From NCBI GenBank assembly GCA_943736015.1, contig OX031060.1, forward strand, positions 22,955,231-23,019,230: a stretch of 64,000 nt of DNA. Direction: 5' to 3'. Shown here piece by piece: positions 30,262-43,050 of this stretch. The position numbers were made by a program, and so were the translations under genes. Source of the DNA: Tridacna crocea (taxonomy: Eukaryota; Mollusca; Bivalvia; Cardiida; Cardiidae). The notes beneath the pieces were generated by a model. That model did not search any database and was not told the DNA's origin. It saw only the letters and a program-made list of their open reading frames with translations. The stretch's first letter is position 1. Each line of letters begins with the position of its first letter.

Positions 30262-31602
30262 TATAAATGTACATCCCTCATAGAAAGTCATTTCGATTTC
30301 AAACAGCCACAGACAAACTCATATCAAGCGATACTATGCCAGTGGTCCTGAAATAATGAATAAGGTTTCGTGGACATTCCTGACATATGATATAGCCAAT
30401 GTCTATAATAGTGAAATTAAGATCAGAAGAAGAATGGAGAATGCCGACTGAGACACGAAGCCATTTTTACCAGCGTTTACATAACCTGGTATATTGGCTA
30501 TTTCATACTCCAAGATCAGACATTAAAAAGGCTGAAAACTTCTGATTAAGTCAGATTTGGAATTAAGAAATACAAAACAAAAAGTTCAGAAAAGTCCCTG
30601 AATGAACATATTTTGACATGTTGAGACTGATCTTGGTCTAGCCCTCCGCAAACTAAATCTGCAATAGCGGAATAAGGATTTAACTCTTAAAAAAATTTGT
30701 TCAAGTAAAAAGTATATGAATGTGAAAATTAAAGTCTAGCTAAAAAGACGGGTTACTATTTAAATGGGTAGAAAACACCCTGGATAAAGGAGAAAATGCT
30801 CGTTCACAGCGTCGTCTTTTTTTCCGTTATTTGGTTTTTGAAGGAATTTTCTTCAAAGTCATTTTCACACACGTGGGGTATCAAAAATACCATTTATCTG
30901 CCAAGATATTTTATCATAACACAGTATCTATTTTTATGTTTTTATTCCCATTTTAAATTGAAATATCCAAAACGAAAGGATCATCCTTTTGTTTAGACAG
31001 TTAGCCTGAAATGTTAATACTCTCAATTTGGCAATGCTTTGATTTCTGTTTGCACGAGCATTTCTGTGCTCTTTTTGAAACTTACAGGTTTTGACATCTC
31101 ATTGGAGTCTTTACTTTTTTGTCTTCGCTTTAAAGCCGACATTCCGATTGTAACACATGTTTGAAAAATTAAACATCAAAATAAACAAAAATCTGCTTTA
31201 ATCTGCGCAGAGAGAATCTTTTGATAGATTTTTTTCTTCATCTTTTATTTTAAACATGTCAGTCATGTAATTTTTTCTGCAGGTTGCCATATTTGTCCTG
31301 AACTTTACCCTTTTTCTTTTTGCTTTGCTTATACATGGTGATATTTATAGTCTATATCAAATGCTACAAAGAATGAATGTAAAAATGAAATAATTCAAGT
31401 AAAAACTGGGGCGAAAAAGCACTACGACAAGATAGATAAATTGTTCATTCGGAGCAGATTTTGCTTTTGTTTCAAGTTTAGATCAGGGAAATGGGAAATC
31501 AAAATATGCTTATAACACAGGAGAGAAATCTTTTGTAAAGGATTTTAAATTTAGGGGCATGTATGGATATTAAAAAGAAGTGATAACCACCCTGTCCTGT
31601 CC
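30262..31602. other. Upstream DNA, no gene recognised
   Basis: About 1.3 kb, AT-rich. A worn M1 hairpin near 30765-30830 (tagaaaacaccctggataaa) is the only repeat recognised. Confidence 0.45.
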
Positions 31603-31774
31603 TTAACTCTTTGATAAACGAAAAATTTAGCCAGCATTTTCTCCTTTTTACCACGGCGTTTTCTACCTTCCCGACAAACAAATTACACTAGCTGAGTCAT
31701 TTTTAGTTTTTCGTCTGCAATTGGTATCAATTTTAAAAAGATCTAAAATCTTAGCATTTTCTTAAGAGCTAAGT
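31603..31774. repeat. M1 composite with two right ends
   Basis: TTAA-ctctttgataaacg at left (a reversed right end), then half a hairpin (agccagcattttctcctttt), then a normal right flank (tttcgtctgcaattggtatc). Same build as 13536-13728. Confidence 0.65.
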
Positions 31775-32069
31775 GCCAGGGAAATGACATCCCACTGTTT
31801 GCTTTATCAAATTGAAAACAAACGTAAGCCGTCATTCAGTCAAATGCCTGCAATGATTTTTATTTCAAATTACCGACTTACTTTTGTGTTGTCTGATTTT
31901 TATCTACACTACTGTAATTGCAAGTTTTACATGCTGAACAAATAAGTGACAGTCCCGGGTGAATGCTGTTCCAAATCACACCAAAAAGAAATAAGTAGAA
32001 ATGAAGGAATATAATACTCTTTTATTACCTATAATCTTCCGAAATGACGAAGTGTTTGTGAGGTGGATT

Positions 32070-32168
32070 GTCTGCTGGTCACCAATATTCTGTTATTTTT
32101 AACAAGGTTTTCCAACGCTTTTTTTTTCCAGGGGTCGTTAAAAACGGAATTGTGTGGTAAAGATTTAA
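32070..32168 (-). repeat. M1 fragment
   Basis: Hairpin right arm and left end in reverse (ggggtcgttaaaaacggaat, tgtggtaaagatttaa). Confidence 0.65.
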
Positions 32169-32197
32169 ACAGTGTCACCGCCAAATATCTATACAAG

Positions 32198-32278
32198 CGT
32201 AGCATGGCATAACATAGCACAGCATAGCATAACATAACATAACATAACATACCATAAGATAACATTGGTTAGCATAAC
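32198..32278. repeat. (CATAA)n-type tract
   Basis: Imperfect tandem 5-10-bp units of cataa/cagcatag. Confidence 0.85.
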
Positions 32279-32671
32279 GTTTTATTTTCGACTTACAGCA
32301 TACAGCTCATTGATATACAATACAAATGAATTCAATACATATGTGGAAAACAATTAGATATAGAGACACGAAGTTGTTAGATTAATCCACAAACAAATGG
32401 ATGAATAAATTTTGACAATCTGCTCATTTTTCTCTATTGTTTCAGATAGAAGTTAATTCAGATGATAGATGATCATGAAAGTGACAGTATTTCATGTCAC
32501 AGTAATAAAGCAAATGGAAGGGAAGTAAATGAGTGTAACATGCTTTACATAAATGCTTCCCTTTTTGGTTGCCTAAATCTACAAACCTACAATCCACTGC
32601 AACTCGGATATTTTTGTCCCAAAGACTTGACTAAATGAGCTAACGGGTCTATGCAGTTTGGTCTATTTTCG
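32279..32671. other. Upstream DNA without recognised content
   Basis: AT-rich, nothing supported. Confidence 0.4.
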
Positions 32672-32880
32672 TTAATTCTTTACCAAACGACAAAACTGCA
32701 GACTTGTCCAAATTGAAAGCACATGCAGACGACAAAATAAATTTGTTTTGGGAAGGGTAGAAAACATTGTGGGAAGAGGAGAAAATGCTGGTAGCCAGCA
32801 TTTTCTCCTTTTCCCACAATGTTTTCAAAAGGCTTGTTTTCAGGTGTCATAAAATAAGGGAATCTTTGGGAAAGGAATAA
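32672..32880 (-). repeat. M1 MITE
   Basis: Reverse copy, left TTAA intact, about 20 bp deleted in the flank before ttgttttggg, right end worn. Confidence 0.85.
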
Positions 32881-33218
32881 TGATGCTGGAAGGTTTATCA
32901 ATGGAACCAACTATCACACTTCAAGAATCAGTCATGACTTTACATTGATCCTTCAGCCATTGATCAGCGGTCAATCGCTATTGGCCAGAGGCTGGACATG
33001 TCACACAGCTTAGCTTGGTTGCTGTCATGTCTACAAATGTAAAATTGAATTTCGGAGAAAACTTGATACATGTCAGATAAGGCGTTCGATTACTTGATAA
33101 TTGACAAGTGACTTGATGCGTGTAATCGACGACATGATATCTTTATACATAGGTTAAATTGTTTAAAATGGATGATTGATATCTGGTCTTGTGTTTTTTA
33201 TTGTGCTGGATGGTGGTT

Positions 33219-33260
<42 letters not shown>

Positions 33261-33837
33261 CATTGTATCAAATCGAGACCATATTGTTATATCTATGGTT
33301 GTTCAAAATACGTGATAGAATCTCCTGCACCTTCTATTCCTGTTTCTTTTTTATATTCTGTTTTACGATCTTTCGCGAGAGAGAGAGAGCTTACATAAAA
33401 GTTATTAAAATCACAAATTAAAAATAATGACGGTAAAATTAAACAATGTTATTGTTATTATTTCATAAATGTTCTTACATCCTAAAATTGTCAATTATTT
33501 GCCCTGAAATTATTTATCTTCTAATTTAGCATGTATAATAAGACGAAATTGAAAGATTAAGATAATTTCGTTCAGCTATTAAATAAAAAAAGACAATTCT
33601 ATGTGATTTCACGGGCGATTAAAAATTCAATTAATCACTTAACATACGCTCTTCACAACAATATTACAGTAAATGTAGCAAATCAGAATCAGGGCTTTGA
33701 ATATTTTGATAAACTCCTGAATTCTTGCTAGATAAACACGGATTTTATTATGTCGAATTTGGGTGTAAATATTAAGTCGTTGGACCGATAGAATTCAGTG
33801 ACCTTTTCCTGATAAAGGATCCCCTTTTATGGATAAT
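32881..33837. other. Upstream DNA; (AG)n tract only
   Basis: (AG)n at 33220-33258. No gene, SINE or named MITE recognised in the rest. Confidence 0.5.
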
Positions 33838-33896
33838 TTATACCAAGATCAGACGGCACATACGTGCAGTCTGATCTTGGTCTAAATTATCCGTTC
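33838..33896. repeat. M3-type hairpin
   Basis: Arms taccaagatcagacggcaca / gtgcagtctgatcttggtc, with outer gataattta / taaattatc. Confidence 0.8.
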
Positions 33897-34198
33897 TTCT
33901 ATTGATGATTTCATTTTCACACCAGCTATTTTATGCCAATAGGTTTTCAAAACTTAACCTATCTCTACGTAGGTCAACAACGTAAATGTCACACTCTGAC
34001 GTGTACTGGTATCGCGCTTTAGACAGAACATATTAGAAAATATTACTTCTTCCCGTCGTTGCGGCTGAACACCTTGAACAAGTCTTTGGAAATATGTCCT
34101 TTTTCTTGCATCATTGAAATGATTGACCATATTATTAAGAAATTAAGAATTTTTACTTTTTCTTCAAAAACACGCGCATCTATTTTCTGCTTTGTATT

Positions 34199-34556
34199 CG
34201 TTGTCTGCGTATGTCATATTCTTCGAAGATTCGACCTGTCTTACATGACGCATCACTAGCCCCGAAAGCGGGCAGACTGTAATATTACGCTCTGTATAGT
34301 AGCAATGTTGAAATTAGCTTTTATCAATACGTTTGAGGAGAAATGAGACCTTCTTTAGCTCCAGATTTCCCTAAACTGCTGATCCTAGCTGAGTGAATTG
34401 CACGACGTAGCGTTTTATTGAATAAACCTTTATTTTAGTTTTAAATTCAAAGTAACGGTTGTCGCGTAGGAAGGTTGTTCGGTTTTGTACCCAGGATGCC
34501 CAAATTAGATAGATGGGTATAAATTTATAGAATGCCATCTAGTGGGAGATAATGCT
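34199..34556 (+). repeat. H-C dispersed repeat, copy 1
   Basis: About 358 bp including cgaagattcgacctgtctta, ccccgaaagcgggcagactg, gtacccaggatgcccaaatt and gccatctagtgggagataat. Reverse copies at 37520 and 56450 share both limits. No terminal inverted repeats or tRNA boxes evident; class unknown. Confidence 0.85.
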
Positions 34557-34924
34557 TTGTATTAAGTAATTTGAGTCAGAAATACGTCTAAAAATAGTTC
34601 GTTTTGTATCAGTTTATGGAAATATAGCATTTGTTCTAACGACCTTAGTCTTTGCTGCTATAAACGAGACCTAAGGTACTTTTGTAGTTAAAGATAGGAC
34701 TGCTCAGGAAGTGCTGTAGACCCTCAACTCCAGCCTCCCTAAAAGGCGAGGTTTTCCCTGCCAAAAGAACTGAAACAGATCACTTTCTTTTTATGAGGGA
34801 AGGCAAGCAATGGCTACAGACAATTATTTCAACAAAGTGCTGGTAAAACAAACTATTGGGAAAAAAAACATGGATAGGCCCTCTGGTCGCCGAGAAATAA
34901 ATGAAGTAATGTTGAAAATGGTGT
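34557..34924. other. Upstream DNA without recognised content
   Basis: Nothing supported. Confidence 0.4.
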
Positions 34925-35155
34925 TCAACCCTTTACCATACAATTCCTGTTTTTCAGGACCGTGAGATAGGAGCCTTTTGAAAATATTGCGGGAAAAGGA
35001 GAAAATGCTGGTAACCAGCATTTTCTCCTTTTCCCCACAATGCTTTCAACCCTGTTGGAAACAAGTTTTACTTTTTGAGTCAAGTTTAATTTGTCGTCTG
35101 CAAATGCTTTCAATTCGGAGAAGTCTAAAATTTTGTCGTTTGGTATAAGAGTTAA
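34925..35155 (+). repeat. M1 MITE
   Basis: Full-length plus copy, right TTAA intact. Confidence 0.9.
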
Positions 35156-35810
35156 CACAATAACAGACAAAACACTCGTGGCTTTGGAGTTTAACTATTG
35201 ACTGGAAGTTATGGGTTAATTCCTTCGGTAGTTGCAAGGTAAATAAAGTAAATTCGAGAGAAGCAATCACAAATGCATCAAGTCAACATAATGTATACAT
35301 TCCAAGAATGTCCATATTTCGCCGTGTCACGACTCTGTTGTTTTTATTGGCTAGTATTACCATATTTGGTGTCAGACAGGGTCACCGCCTGAGGGCCCCA
35401 TCTTCTTCTTGAGTGGTCAGGCATTTTCTTCCCAAAACTGACCACCATTGTCCGCGATGTTTTTGCAGACATTTATCAATTAAAGTGTCAGTGAAAGGAG
35501 ATAACATTTTGACCCAAGACAAACAGAAAAACAAACATGAACCGTATCTTTTAACCTATATTGCTGCATGTACAGTTATCGCTACAGATTCTCTGTTGCA
35601 ACTGTTCATATTTAAAATCCATATACCTAACAATCCTATGTTTTAACGACCCAAAGAAAGACGACTTTTGAAACACTGTTGAAAAGGGAGACTTGTATCT
35701 TCAACCGTCATTGCCGCATGTACAGTTCCAGTCTCCAAGCAGCAAACAATATCAAACGCCCAAGAAAGACGGATTTTGAAAACACTGTGGGTAGAGGGGA
35801 ATTGCATCTT
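35156..35810. other. Upstream DNA with short M1-like scraps
   Basis: Two similar pieces near 35640-35700 and 35755-35805 (cgacccaaagaaagacgact; cgcccaagaaagacggattt, each followed by gaaaacactg-like sequence) look like repeated M1 left-end fragments. Confidence 0.5.
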
Positions 35811-35980
35811 TTAACTCATTACCAAACGACAATATTTTAGGCTTGTCCAAATCGAAAGCATTTGCAGACGACAAAATGGAAGTGACTGAAAATTTAAAAT
35901 TAGTTTTGTGAAGGGTTACCAGCATTTTCTCCTTTTCCCACAATGTTTTCAACAGTAGGGATCGTGTGGTAATGGGTTAA
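35811..35980 (-). repeat. M1 MITE lacking half the hairpin
   Basis: TTAA ends present. After gtgaagggtt the left hairpin arm is missing and the sequence resumes at accagcattttctcc; the far end is also shortened. Confidence 0.85.
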
Positions 35981-36237
35981 CATACATTGGCGCATGCACA
36001 GCTACAGCTCCAGTCACCATATTGCAAAGATGATGATGGTGATGATGCTTATTATTAATATTATTATTAACAACATTATCATGACCATATTATCGTGTGT
36101 CTATAGACTGAGCATGATAATTCGGTCAGATTTTATTCAAGAATATTTATTATCATCTTATGATCTACTATTCCATTCTGATCCTACGGGTTCAGGTTCA
36201 GAAACTGCATCTACATGAACATACTCTTTTATTATAC

Positions 36238-36733
36238 TGCAAAGAAATTTCTCGTGACCTGATAAGATACCGGGAACATATACTAGTAATCATGTACCCT
36301 GGCAAAAACCACGTAAAACCAGTTTCCCTTTTGCGTGCCCCGTACACATCACTACGCGTTCAACAAAACAACAAAAAATGGCGGCGTCGATCGATCACCA
36401 GACTGCACGTTTATGCACCAAACTGCACGTTTTAGTGACGTCAGTTCCCATTGAAGTCAGTTTTCATTGAATTTGGGCAGTCAGAAGGGAATTTCTATTT
36501 CGTCAGTATACCCGATTCATGAGATTTAAAACAGGAAAATTTCGCTTAACGCGCCTTGAAAGGGTAAAATTTTGCAGTATAATAAATTCGTTGTACGGTC
36601 AGGTGGCGGGGGACTTGGAAACTTGTTCACGGCTGTGTCAAGTCATGTCGCCACCTTCGACGAGATGGCGACATGATTCATCACAGCCGTGAACAAGTTT
36701 CCAAGTCCACTACCCCCTGACCGTACAACTAAT
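36238..36733 (+). repeat. H-B element copy 1: body plus terminal hairpin
   Basis: About 496 bp. The body contains ccagtttcccttttg, aaaatggcggcg, a tgacgtca CRE-like site and cttaacgcgccttgaaaggg. The right end, 36590-36733, is a long hairpin with arms ttgtacggtcaggtggcggg / ctgaccgtacaac. Reverse copy at 44035-44520. Confidence 0.87.
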
Positions 36734-36984
36734 ACTGTAGTTTTATCGGCACTGTTTTCTGCATGTCAAAATTCCTGAAACAGAATCCCTGACGACAAGA
36801 GCAAACAAACTTATCAAACACCTAGTTAGTGTAAGATCTTTTAACTGCTGACCAGGCGGACATTTTTAGCCAGAAATTAAATTAAGATTATTTCAAGTTC
36901 AAAATAGTTTTCTTTTTTTTCTTGGGGGGAAAAAAATCTTTATTGGACAATGTAAAGCCGGGCCAATATTCACTAACCATTTTT

Positions 36985-37181
36985 AAACCATATCCTGCTA
37001 AACAGCTAAAATGGAAGTTTCAGTTCGATCGATAAAAACCCAAATATTGCTATTTCAAAGTTATGTTTTTGGGGAATAATATCTCCTTATCGGACAGTGT
37101 AGACCCAAGATCAGACTGCACGTTCTTGATCTACACTGTCCGCAACAAGTCAGCGTGTTGCGATTGGCAGCCCGAGGGTTA
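36985..37181 (+). repeat. M3 hairpin MITE
   Basis: Starts aaaccatatcctgctaaaca, has ctccttatcggacagtgtag and a shortened hairpin (atcagactgcacgttcttga), and ends ggcagcccgagggttaa. Confidence 0.85.
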
Positions 37182-37384
37182 AATTCAATAAATTTATTCT
37201 GTAATTTGAACGCCGCGCAACTTCTGATCGCCCACACCATTTGAGCCATGCTTGTGTCTCCGTGACGCATTACATCAAGTAAGTTACCAAGGAATTATGA
37301 GCCCATAAAACCCATTTTAATGAACAATCTCCAAGGTTCTAGTGTAAAATTGTCCATGGGCATGACATAAAATTTCCAAAAGCA

Positions 37385-37446
37385 AACAAGAATCGACGAG
37401 GTCAGCCTGCACGGATTGTGCAGGCTTACCTTGATCGATTCTTCTT
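37385..37446. repeat. Hairpin repeat
   Basis: Arms aagaatcgacgaggtcagcc / ccttgatcgattctt around tgcacggattgtgca. Confidence 0.75.
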
Positions 37447-37519
37447 TGAAGATGCGGTATTCACATAGCACGGCCCATTTCCGTTTTACAGAGATGGTGG
37501 ATTATTCATTCTTGATAAG

Positions 37520-37856
37520 CATTATCTCCCACTAGATGGTTTTCTATAAATACTCATCTATCTAAATTGGGCATCCTGGGTACAAAACCGAACCACTTTC
37601 CTAGGCGACAACCGTTACTTTAAATTTCAAACTTAAATAAACGTTTATTCTATAAACGCTACCTCGTGCAATTCACTCAGCTGTAATTATGGAGCTACAG
37701 CAGGTCTCATTTCTCCTAAAACGTATTAATGAAAGCTGTTTTCTACATTGCTACTTTACAGAGTGTAATATTACAGTCTGCCCGCTTTCGGGGTAGTGAT
37801 GCGTTATATGAGACAGGTCGAATCTTCGAAGAATATGACATGCGCAGACAATGTCT
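37520..37856 (-). repeat. H-C dispersed repeat, copy 2
   Basis: Reverse copy of 34199-34556, about 20 bp shorter. Confidence 0.85.
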
Positions 37857-39660
37857 TGATAAGTTATGCAACCGGAATAGGATCGCCAAATACTTCGTAT
37901 ATTGATAATAAGTGTCAAGGTTATACGCCTATATTAGTCTGATTTTCTTTTTGACATTTGAGGTTTTTGTTAAAGTGTTTATTAGCCTAAAATATTTGAA
38001 ATTCTTCAAATCTTTTGTTTAATCCTTTCCCCGGATGAACATGTCGATATCATGATTCTGTTGAAGCTTTGACCTTTAGAACAATCAATGTACCCTCATC
38101 GCTCACGATGGTTTCTCCTTTGTGTCATCCTAAAATAGAATTGTTGCAATATATTATTTTTTCTGCTTGAAAAGTATCTTTATAAGAAAGAAATAAAAAC
38201 TGACTGCTTATTTTGTTATTCTCAAGGCCCACAAAAACAAATTCGCAGCGTTCAATCTTGAAAACATTTGTCAAATAGTAGTACACCACATAAAAAAGTC
38301 TGATATAAGGATACAAGTGAAACACTGGGGTAGCGATAAAAAAATGTTCTAAAACACATTTTTCATGTGCCTCCATGTCTCCAAATGTTTGATGCAGCAA
38401 AACGCAAAAAATTGTCTATATAAAGTAATGCGTTAATAAAGCAAAACACTACCAATCCCTGACCAGGTGACCGATGGCTGGACACCCACCAAGCCTCCTG
38501 TAACTATAGATGGATGTTACGGTCAATCGTAACATAATACTCGACTTTGTGGTTTGTTACAGCTCTCTCAAAATTGTCAGATTCTTATTTTCCATCAGTG
38601 TCACATTTTCAACTTTAAAAATAATCGTGAAACTAGTATAGTATCTTTTCTAAAATTTCATCAATGACGTTCATTCCCCGTGAAACAAACGCGACTGCTA
38701 TATCACGAAGAAAACGGATTGTTTAGCAAAGCAAAGTTATTTATCCATTCAAGTATGTTCTCACCAAATTAAAGGCATAGTTCCTTCTTTTGTTCAGTAT
38801 GACATGAAAACGAAAACATACTTTATTATGACTTTTTTCGTTTCTTATAATAAATTTATATAACTGACAGCCTGTTTTTGGTCTTCCTATTCAATGTTAC
38901 GAGAGATACAATGGCTACCAGTGTAAAAAATGCAAGGCACATGATACCCCTTAGAGCCGCTAGTGCCGAAGATTTTGTCATATGGTGGAGAATTCGGTCT
39001 CTAATTAAGTTCATTTTATGTACGCATCGTGTGTGTATAGATGCACCACTTCCGGAATGTACTCTGGAAATTATAAAACTGCAGATTGGTTCAATTGATA
39101 TTCATTTTAGTCGTAAACGGTTGCCTATATTGGCGAACCCGTTCCCCTGTCTGATTGTTAGTTTTGTTACAGGAGATAGTGCAATGTAAAGGACGAAATC
39201 CATCCTAGTTTACACAGGGTTCTTTAATATGCTCAGTGCTTAGCATGAGGAATTGCTGTTAAACGTCTCAGCCGAAGGACTTTTTTTGTTACCTTAGGTG
39301 ATGGCTAACCACGGCGATCGAGCCCACACCGAGAAGTGGTCCATTATTCATGTTCTTCCTACTGAGCAGTTGCAGATGCATATACATGTAGATTAATATA
39401 CGTATCAATACCTTAATTTAATTAGCCGTTAAGAAATGAAAAAGCCATCGGATCAATTACAACGGCAACGTTTTACTCATTTGTTCAGATGGTTCTTTAT
39501 ATCTTGCGAAAGAGTAACGTAAATTTAAAAAAACAAAAAGGAGAAATTTACTAGAATATTTTTACCTGTATCAATGTCGTTAACTGTAATTCATGACGAC
39601 TTCAACACACTTTACAAGCATTTTTACAACGTTGGCTACTACAAGATTTTTAATGTATTT
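37857..39660. other. 1.8-kb repeat-poor stretch, no gene recognised
   Basis: The longest interval between recognised repeats. It holds one 103-codon plus-strand open frame (38878-39189) with no domain, signal peptide or splice context that I recognise. Possible conserved non-coding DNA upstream of NR2E1, but nothing in the sequence alone shows that. Confidence 0.4.
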
Positions 39661-40216
39661 AAGGTGGGTATTTAGGTTTTTCTTATCTCACCAAATAAAC
39701 AAATACCACTTATATCACTGAAATTCATATGAGAAAAACAATACAAGTCATCAATAATTCAGACTCATAAAATTACAAAAAAAAAATTGATGGTATTCCC
39801 ATAAAAGCTACGTAGCCTCTTAAGGTATTTTTAGATTTCGCGCCAAAAATTTAAACAAAAAAAAAAAACATTGTGGGAATGTCAAGTGACTTGCACGTGA
39901 CTAATAACGCTTAAATTCCATTAAATAACAAACATGTAATGATTATTTTCCATAATGTCTTCTTCGGACGCTATGTTTGAAGCTTCCTCTGTGTATTTCC
40001 GGTATGTAAATGAGCGAATTACACATGTAAAAAAAGAAAGTGTCTCCCGTTGGTGTCGACATAGGCCGTAGTAAATCTCTGATTTCTCCTGTTGACGGAT
40101 GGTTTTCGACTACTGGTGTTTTATGAATGCAAATTAAACGGCTTTGGGAGTATAAGGATGGTTTTTTTTTTGCATTTTTTGTAAAATTTTCTTCCTAAAT
40201 TCTGAAGGGCCACCTT
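39661..40216 (+). repeat. H-D element copy 1
   Basis: About 556 bp with short terminal inverted repeats (aaggtgg / ccacctt) and TTAA-like flanks. The interior has cgtagcctcttaaggtattt, ttcgcgccaaaaa and acggctttgggagtataagg. Reverse copy at 58919-59454. Confidence 0.85.
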
Positions 40217-40439
40217 TAATGAATAAAAAAAATCAACTACCTAGAAACCGGATTGTGACAGAAACCTGTCGAAAAGAAACGACCAAGTAACGGTTTTATT
40301 GTGCTTTTTGTCTGTTGAGAGTTATTAAGTGGTAATAAGTGATTATTATCAGAGAGAAATCAAATACTGTTAGTATGGGAGACAAAACATGTGTTTTATA
40401 CGATTGGCTTCATAGCGTTGATCCTTGATCATACAGAGA

Positions 40440-40620
40440 GGGCTTTTTGTCAAAGACCTTTTTGTTTGAAAACATCGTAAGAAAAGGGGCAAATGTTTGT
40501 GAAAAGCAATTTGTCCTGTTCCAACTTTTTTTTTTTCCATATCTATCAAAAAGTTATGACTTCATTCTTCTCAATGGTTCAGTTTTTGACTTTATTCAAG
40601 CAGATCTCGGTGCATATCTT
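40440..40620 (+). repeat. M1 remnant
   Basis: Decayed hairpin (gaaaacatcgtaagaaaagg ... aatttgtcctgttccaac). Confidence 0.5.
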
Positions 40621-40805
40621 AACCCCTAAGCTTCTTATCGCGACTGGCTGACCTTTTGCGGACAGTATAGATACAAGATCAGACTGCATAGAATGTGCAG
40701 TCTGATCTTGAATATACACTGTCCGATAGGGAGGTGTTATTCCCCAATAGCTTTGAAATAGCAATTTTCGGGTTTTTGGTATCGAATTAAATTTAATTTT
40801 TAGTG
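40619..40805 (-). repeat. M3 hairpin MITE
   Basis: Reverse copy: ttaacccctaag, hairpin atcagactgcatagaatgtg / cagtctgatcttg, then actgtccgatagggaggtgt. Confidence 0.82.
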
Positions 40806-40878
40806 AATTGTTAGGATAATGGTTAATTTACTGCAATGCTTAAACTCTGTCTCATATGCAAGAGCTGTTATATATAGG

Positions 40879-41424
40879 ATCTGACATGAGTTGGTTTTTG
40901 AGATGAAAAATTATTAAACGAGTCTGCAAAAAATGTTATTAAGCGAGCTTTTTTTGAGTTCAATAACATTTTTTCGTGGACGAGTTTAATAATGTTTTAC
41001 CTCAACAGCCAACGAGTGTCATATTCTTTTTATCACATTACTGCATAACAAGAATTATTGTCCAAAATGTGTTAAACCAGAGGCATACATGCATAATGTG
41101 TAGTGAAATTTACATGAAGCCTTTGCACTTACTTTGACAGGTACATTACGAACGAAAAATAGTTCCGAAGAAGCTTGCATATATATTGATTTTGTTTTGA
41201 GTCTACAAGTGATTAGATTAACAACTTTATCACGATTTAGATTTTTTACCACTAATTTCCACCAGAAACCTAGGTCAGTAATGTTTTAGAAATGAAGCGT
41301 ATAATTACAAAGTGTTGACCAAAATAAAGCACTATTTTCTTATCTCACACATGTGTGAGACAAGAAAATTCGTAATGGCTGTATCACATTGAAAACAAGG
41401 AGAGTTATGTGATAATTCCTCTCT
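40879..41424. repeat. H-E element copy 1: terminal hairpin plus body
   Basis: 40879-41023 is a long hairpin (arms aaaaaatgttattaagcgag / gagttcaataacatttttt, outer gacatgagttgg / ccaacgagtgtc). A ~400-bp body follows, ending at gagttatgtgataatt and holding a small tctcacacatgtgtgaga palindrome. The body recurs in reverse at 50410-51866. Confidence 0.82.
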
Positions 41425-42326
41425 ATGCTTTTGTTTTTGGTAGTATATAAAATATTTGACGAAAAACAGAGATTGTTCAAAATAGGCAAGTTTTCCATTT
41501 ATCAGATTTGTCCGCTTATTTCAATATAAATGTTTTCTTCTGATCTTCTTTGAATTGGAATATTATTTTTCAAAACATATTGTAATCGAACGCAAATTCG
41601 TTTCTAGCTGAAATGGAACTATGTAAAACGTTGAATTTAAACTATCACTTAAAGAGACAGATCTTTTGTTCCGTTGTCTGTAATTATTCTTAATAATGAA
41701 TCGCTCGCAGCCTACAGGATAAGTGACGTCAGCAGTTTTTTCCCGATCTTTGACTGGAAAGCCACTTGGATTCGGATTTCAAAGGCGGAAACCGAAACAC
41801 TAAGTATGTTTACTTGTTCATGAAGCACCATTGTGTAAAGGTGGTCTGCTCAGAAGTCTTTTTACTTATGGGTAATAAGCTAAATTGCTTAATATCATTA
41901 GTATTTACACAGTAAGGGTTTTGAATTAAATTATTGGCAATTACAGTCATAAACATAACACTCAATAAAACCATTGTCAGCAACACACGTCTGCTCCTGC
42001 CGCTGTTGCTCTTCCATATCATCATCATCATCAATAACAACAAAAACAACATCATTCTCCTCCTGTTTATCAGTATTTTTGTCACAATCGTCATCATCAT
42101 CACCATACTCAAACACATTCTCTACCTCCTCCTGCTCCTTCTCATCATCATCATCATTATCATATTCATAATCATCATACTCATCAACATATTCAGTTTC
42201 AATATCATCATCATATGCATAATATTCTTCATTATATTCATCTTCAGATGTCATCACCATAATCATATTCATAACCATCGTATCTATATTCATAATAATA
42301 CCATTTTCTTATATCCTTCATCACAT
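41425..42326. other. Upstream DNA with ATC-rich low-complexity tract
   Basis: 42010-42295 is an ATC/ATT/CTC-rich degenerate microsatellite that gives long spurious frames on both strands. The rest is unassigned. Confidence 0.6.
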
Positions 42327-42512
42327 TTAACTCTTTACCAAACGACAACATTTAAGACTCGTCCAAATTGAAAGCATTTGCAGACGACAGAATTAATGTG
42401 ACTTACATATTGAAGTCTGTTTAACCAGCGTTTTCTCCTGTTTCTACAATTTCTTTTAAAAGGCTTCCCTCTCAGGGTCTTGAAAAGCAGAGATAGTGTG
42501 GTAAAGGGTTAA
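42327..42512 (-). repeat. M1 MITE lacking half the hairpin
   Basis: TTAA ends intact. The left hairpin arm is absent between tctgtt and aaccagcgttttctcc. Confidence 0.85.
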
Positions 42513-42639
42513 CGTATTTTATTCAACAAGGTAAAGGAACAACCAGATTACAAAGTACCCGTCTCTACCTTCACAAGGGTTGTTAATCGATTCTTAGAAT
42601 CGTATTTCTCAAAGTCATTGACGTTGCTGGTAATTAAAC

Positions 42640-42862
42640 CTTCTGAGACGACCCTGCGTTTTAACGACCTAGACGGTAAAAGTCTTTTGAAAAACATTGT
42701 GGATAAAGAAAAAAAGTTTTTTCTTTCTTTTTCCATCATGTTTTTTACCTATTCATAGTTCATTTCAATCATTTTAGCGACAATTAATTTATTCGTCTGC
42801 AAATGCATAATGCATTCAAAATATAAAAAAGTCTAAAATTTTGTCGTCTGGTAAAGGATAAA
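42640..42862 (+). repeat. M1 MITE, diverged
   Basis: Plus copy with hairpin gaaaaacattgtggataaag and right flank ttgtcgtctggtaaagga. Confidence 0.78.
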
Positions 42863-43050
42863 AAAAGGACTTCCAGGGTCCGCTCTCCACGAGGAAATAA
42901 AACAAAAACCTGTCCGGGTTCCCATACATATAAAGCAGTCATGAATAACAAATACACTCTTCATACTTTGATCCACAAACAATTTTCGCAGCATTTTTTT
43001 TGTCTCTCTGTTCAGCCTCTTTCGATGAAGATTGATTTAATTTCTCCCTT

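Noticed and set aside
41931-42371. Acidic Asp/Glu-rich frame and its hydrophobic antisense frame
   Set aside because: ATC/ATT microsatellite translation, not a gene.
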